Below are positions 60,962-64,000 of a DNA stretch of 64,000 bases, one piece after another. The DNA is from Bacteroidales bacterium (GTDB taxonomy: Bacteria > Bacteroidota > Bacteroidia > Bacteroidales > UBA932), in assembly GCA_023227835.1 (NCBI GenBank), contig JALOCI010000006.1:1-64000 (forward strand). Direction: 5' to 3'. Within the stretch, counting starts at the first letter, position 1. Each line of letters starts with the position of its first letter. The translations under genes were made by a program, and so were the position numbers. The notes beneath the pieces were generated by a model, which saw only the letters and a program-made list of their open reading frames with translations, was not told where the DNA came from and did no database searches.

Positions 60962-62920
60962 TTAATTGTCATCCTCCTTCAGATATCCGCTACGATAGGC
61001 ATCAAGCAATTTAGTGAGATCGTCAATCTGTTGCATGAGCTCTTTACCTATATCTGTGTCACGTACAAGTTTTCGTCTGTTGCTGAATTCAAGCACAGTT
61101 GTCTCTGATATTATATCTTCACCATTCTCTATGGCTTGCTGTGTGGAGACAAAAGGCTGATGTTGTACGAGCTGAAGTCCGTGAGAGTTGTATATGAGTG
61201 TGAATCCGGCTATTCCTGTTTCAGGCTGGTATGCTTTTGAGTAGCCTCCGTCTATGACTAAAAGCTTTCCGTCAGCCTTTATCGGAGACTCACCTTTTGT
61301 TGTTTTTACCGGTATATGACCATTTATAATATGAGAATGCTCATCACTGATTCCGAACTCTTCAAGGATTTTTTCACATATCTCCCGGTTGTCCTTAAGA
61401 TGGTAATAGTGTCCTTTATTTTCTTTGTGGGTCTCTTTGTCTGCGATAAAATACCTCTCAAAAGTGGCCATCCGGTCTTTGTCAAAAGGAGGGGATGATG
61501 GTCCGCACCAGAGGTACCAGATAAAATCCTGTCCGAAATGCTTCGCTTTAGTCTTTTTTTCCTCGAAATACGCTTGACGGACAATCTGGTCGATTTTGTC
61601 AAACAATCTCTTTCCACTATAATCTGAACCTTGAATTTTAATGCTTTTGAATGATCCGTCGGCATTGAGAGGCACAGATCCGTGGTAAAGAAGATTTGAA
61701 TTTCTTACAAGGTAAAGAGACCCGTTTGCATATATGCATCTCATATGTTTTCTCAATTTCTCGCTATGAGTAAATGAGTGTATAAGTTTGTCAACGAGTT
61801 CTCTCTCATCCTCTGTGAGTTCATACGGATTAAGGGGGTCTATTGTCGGGAATGACTTATCCTTAAGTTGGTAGATTTTGCCATTAAGCGTTATTGTCCC
61901 TTTTTCATAGTCAATCAGATGGAGTAATCTTCTGTCATTCATCTCCATTTCCGGATTCCTTTCGATAAGCTGGCCCTCAAGCTTGAACTGAATGACAGAT
62001 ATTGCCTTATGCATCTGTGATATCATTCTTATCTGCTTTTGTTTTACTACCTCATCTTCACTCATTTTAGGCTTGAACACCGAACACGGGTCATCTCCGT
62101 ACACCTCCAGTGCAAATGAGGCAAGAGGCATTAGGTTAATTCCGTACCCATCTTCAAGAGTTGCAAGATTTGTATAGCGCAGCGACATTCTTATAACATT
62201 GGCCATACATGCCTCACTTCCTGCAGCTGCTCCCATCCATACAAGATCATGATTACCCCATTGTATATCAACATTGTGATAATCACATAGTATGTCCATT
62301 ATAATATGTGCTCCGGGGCCTCTGTCGTACACATCTCCTATTATGTGGAGCGAATCAATGGTCATTCTCTGAATAAGTTTGCTGATGGCAATGATAAAAT
62401 TCTCCGCTCTGCCTGTTGATACTATTGTAGAGATGATGGCTTCGACATAACCGTGCTTGTTTGGTTCATTCAGCGACTCGTGAAGTAACTCCTGTATTAT
62501 GTATGAAAACTCCTTCGGCAAGGCTTTCCGTACTTTTGACCTGGTATATTTGGAAGATACATTTTCGCAGACCTTCAACAACCTTACAAGAACCATCTTG
62601 TACCAATCATCGATGTCATTTTCCCTGCTTTTTATTATCTTAAGCTTTTGCTCGGGATAGTATATCAGTGTGCATAACTCCTTCTTTTCCCATTCTCTGA
62701 GAGTGTGCCCGAAAATATCCTCGACTTTTTTCTTAATAACTCCGGAGGCATTTTTTATTACATGCTGGAAAGCTTCATGCTCTCCATGTATATCTGTCAG
62801 AAAATGCTCTGTACCTTTAGGGAGGTTAAGAATTGCCTCAAGATTTATTATCTCTGTGGCGGCATCGGAAATGTTGGGGAAGCTCTTGGTGAGCAGTTTC
62901 AGATACTTAAGGTCTTTCAT
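60962..62920 (-). CDS. fbp: Fructose-1,6-bisphosphatase class III
   Basis: This 652-residue enzyme belongs to the class III FBPases (calcineurin-like metallophosphoesterase fold), known from Firmicutes and Bacteroidota: FLTDIHGEHEAFQHVI, HIIGDVYDRGPGAHIIMDIL, IQWGNHDLVWMGAAAGSEAC, and later IINGHIPVKTTKGESPIKAD and LLVIDGGYSKAYQ. It hydrolyses fructose-1,6-bisphosphate in gluconeogenesis with a metal centre. Length is normal for the class. It starts eight bases after the stop of the hybrid histidine kinase gene upstream, so the two may be co-transcribed. Confidence 0.95.
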   Translation of the reverse strand: MKDLKYLKLLTKSFPNISDAATEIINLEAILNLPKGTEHFLTDIHGEHEAFQHVIKNASGVIKKKVEDIFGHTLREWEKKELCTLIYYPEQKLKIIKSRENDIDDWYKMVLVRLLKVCENVSSKYTRSKVRKALPKEFSYIIQELLHESLNEPNKHGYVEAIISTIVSTGRAENFIIAISKLIQRMTIDSLHIIGDVYDRGPGAHIIMDILCDYHNVDIQWGNHDLVWMGAAAGSEACMANVIRMSLRYTNLATLEDGYGINLMPLASFALEVYGDDPCSVFKPKMSEDEVVKQKQIRMISQMHKAISVIQFKLEGQLIERNPEMEMNDRRLLHLIDYEKGTITLNGKIYQLKDKSFPTIDPLNPYELTEDERELVDKLIHSFTHSEKLRKHMRCIYANGSLYLVRNSNLLYHGSVPLNADGSFKSIKIQGSDYSGKRLFDKIDQIVRQAYFEEKKTKAKHFGQDFIWYLWCGPSSPPFDKDRMATFERYFIADKETHKENKGHYYHLKDNREICEKILEEFGISDEHSHIINGHIPVKTTKGESPIKADGKLLVIDGGYSKAYQPETGIAGFTLIYNSHGLQLVQHQPFVSTQQAIENGEDIISETTVLEFSNRRKLVRDTDIGKELMQQIDDLTKLLDAYRSGYLKEDDN

Positions 62921-62928
62921 GTTTTAGA

Positions 62929-64000
62929 TTATTGTGACAGGTGCTTTTTGATCGCTGCAAGCAATACGGAGGATCTGATGGGTTTAGTCACCACATCGTT
63001 GCACCCGGCTTCAATGGCAGTTTTGTGATCTGACTCAAAGGCATTTGCGGTCTGAGCAATAATAATCACATCTTTTGAATATTTACGGATTCTTTTTGTG
63101 GCCTCTAGGCCGTCCATTACCGGCATTTTAATATCCATGAGGATAACTGCCGGATTATGAATTTTGTACATCTCGACAGCCTCTTCTCCGTTCCTGGCCC
63201 ATATAAGCCGATAGGACTTATTCAGCATTATCCTGAGAAGCTGGTAATTGCTGTCCAGATCCTCTGCAATAAGAACAAGTGGCAGCGTTTCTCTCTTTTG
63301 TTCAGGCTCAGATTCCTGAATTTGTTTCTTAATGTCTTGAATGTTGCCGTTCCCTGCCGATTCAGTAGTCTCAGGAAACTTTATAGTATATTTGATGGTT
63401 GTGCCTGCACCAAATTCCGATTCAGCCCAAATCCTGCCGCCGAACTTTTCGATAATTGCCTTACATAAAGGTAACCCTAACCCTGTCCCTCCGACAAATT
63501 CGTTAATTTTGAAAAATCGTTCAAAAATGGCAGACAGATTTTTCTTCTCAATACCGATTCCGGTATCGCTGACAAAAATTTCAACAAACGTCTCATGAAC
63601 TTTATAACCGACCCTTATCTCTCCCACATCTGTGAATTTGAGAGAATTGCTTATGAGATTGTTCAGTATCTGTCTGTTGCGAAACGCATCAAATGAGAGT
63701 GTGAGCGGTTTTTTCGGAAGGTCTGCAACTATCTTGACATTTGACTTCTCCTGGTTCTTTAATGAGTATATAACCTCGTTTATGTTGTCGGACAAATCGA
63801 AAGGTTTAACATCGAAAAGCAGGGCATTTGATTCTATTCTTGAAAGGTCCAGAATATCACCTATCAGTGACATAAGTTTTTTTGAACTTTCATTTATAAC
63901 TTCAACGAACTTGCGTTTTTCATCAGCACTGTAATCAGGATCTGTCAGCAGGTTTGCAAAACCGACAAGCCCGTTCAGAGGGGTCCTTATTTCATGACTC
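62929..64000 (-). CDS. Hybrid sensor histidine kinase, N-terminus outside window
   Basis: The gene enters from the right edge. The visible 357 residues start inside the HisKA domain, with phosphoacceptor histidine in SHEIRTPLNGLVGF (codon at 63994-63996). Next comes the HATPase domain (N box NNLISNSLKFTD, G1 DTGIGI, F box FERFF, G2 GGTGLGL) and a C-terminal receiver (LIAEDLDSN, phosphoaspartate in ILMDIKMPVMDG, lysine in TKPI). It is thus a hybrid kinase; the sensor part is not visible. The frame stays open to the edge, so the ATG at 63873 is internal. Confidence 0.9.
   Translation of the reverse strand, partial: SHEIRTPLNGLVGFANLLTDPDYSADEKRKFVEVINESSKKLMSLIGDILDLSRIESNALLFDVKPFDLSDNINEVIYSLKNQEKSNVKIVADLPKKPLTLSFDAFRNRQILNNLISNSLKFTDVGEIRVGYKVHETFVEIFVSDTGIGIEKKNLSAIFERFFKINEFVGGTGLGLPLCKAIIEKFGGRIWAESEFGAGTTIKYTIKFPETTESAGNGNIQDIKKQIQESEPEQKRETLPLVLIAEDLDSNYQLLRIMLNKSYRLIWARNGEEAVEMYKIHNPAVILMDIKMPVMDGLEATKRIRKYSKDVIIIAQTANAFESDHKTAIEAGCNDVVTKPIRSSVLLAAIKKHLSQ

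Overview
The window is typical of a Bacteroidota genome, most likely order Bacteroidales. It is AT-rich and densely coding. It carries a SusC/SusD pair with a FecI-type sigma factor and a FecR anti-sigma factor, DUF4369/TlpA thioredoxins, LruC-domain lipoproteins, and several promoters of the phylum-specific form TTTG-N19/20-TAnnTTTG. No phage, insertion sequence or CRISPR array is visible.

Layout. (1) 1-2107: an intergenic stretch with a 21-bp tandem repeat, a small secreted DUF4402-like protein and a membrane-anchored endonuclease/exonuclease/phosphatase protein. (2) 2173-21656: a large cell-surface polysaccharide locus. A forward arm encodes a CheY-like receiver, a priming sugar transferase with a receiver-like N-terminus, a half-length TolC-like protein, a Wzz/Wzc-like chain-length protein, a polymerase/ligase, three glycosyltransferases and a flippase. 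A reverse arm carries further glycosyltransferases and a beta-propeller protein. An acetyltransferase, a methyltransferase and a last GT2 lie on the forward strand. No nucleotide-sugar synthesis genes are present. (3) 21649-34674: two LruC-domain lipoproteins flank a TetR-TolC-HlyD-ABC-ABC-permease-permease efflux operon of the CecR/YbhGFSR type, followed by a GT90 protein and two small exported proteins of unknown function. (4) 34688-45350: threonine synthase with a dicarboxylate/amino-acid symporter, a histidine acid phosphatase, an acyl-activating enzyme, a DNA photolyase, a TlpA-like lipoprotein, and a membrane protein/winged-helix/polytopic membrane protein module. The last of these contains the same kind of 21-bp repeat, in frame, as seen at the start of the window. 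(5) 45660-55015: a FecI-FecR-SusC-SusD-thioredoxin-thioredoxin locus read on the minus strand. The susC gene is broken by one in-frame TAG, and a candidate antisense RNA lies between fecR and susC. (6) 55179-58766: tRNA-Met and rpsL-rpsG-fusA-rpsJ, with rpsJ not followed by the usual rplC. (7) 58800-64000: ornithine aminotransferase plus citrulline hydrolase (a short arginine/citrulline catabolic operon), then class III fructose-1,6-bisphosphatase behind a hybrid histidine kinase that runs off the right edge.

How the genes work together. The polysaccharide locus holds the main steps of a Wzx/Wzy-type pathway (priming, assembly, flipping, polymerisation, length control) but depends on precursors made elsewhere. 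The susCD locus has the sigma/anti-sigma/STN-receptor arrangement of trans-envelope signalling and is linked to thiol-redox proteins instead of glycoside hydrolases. Identifications rest on reading motifs in the translated sequence; no database search was possible.
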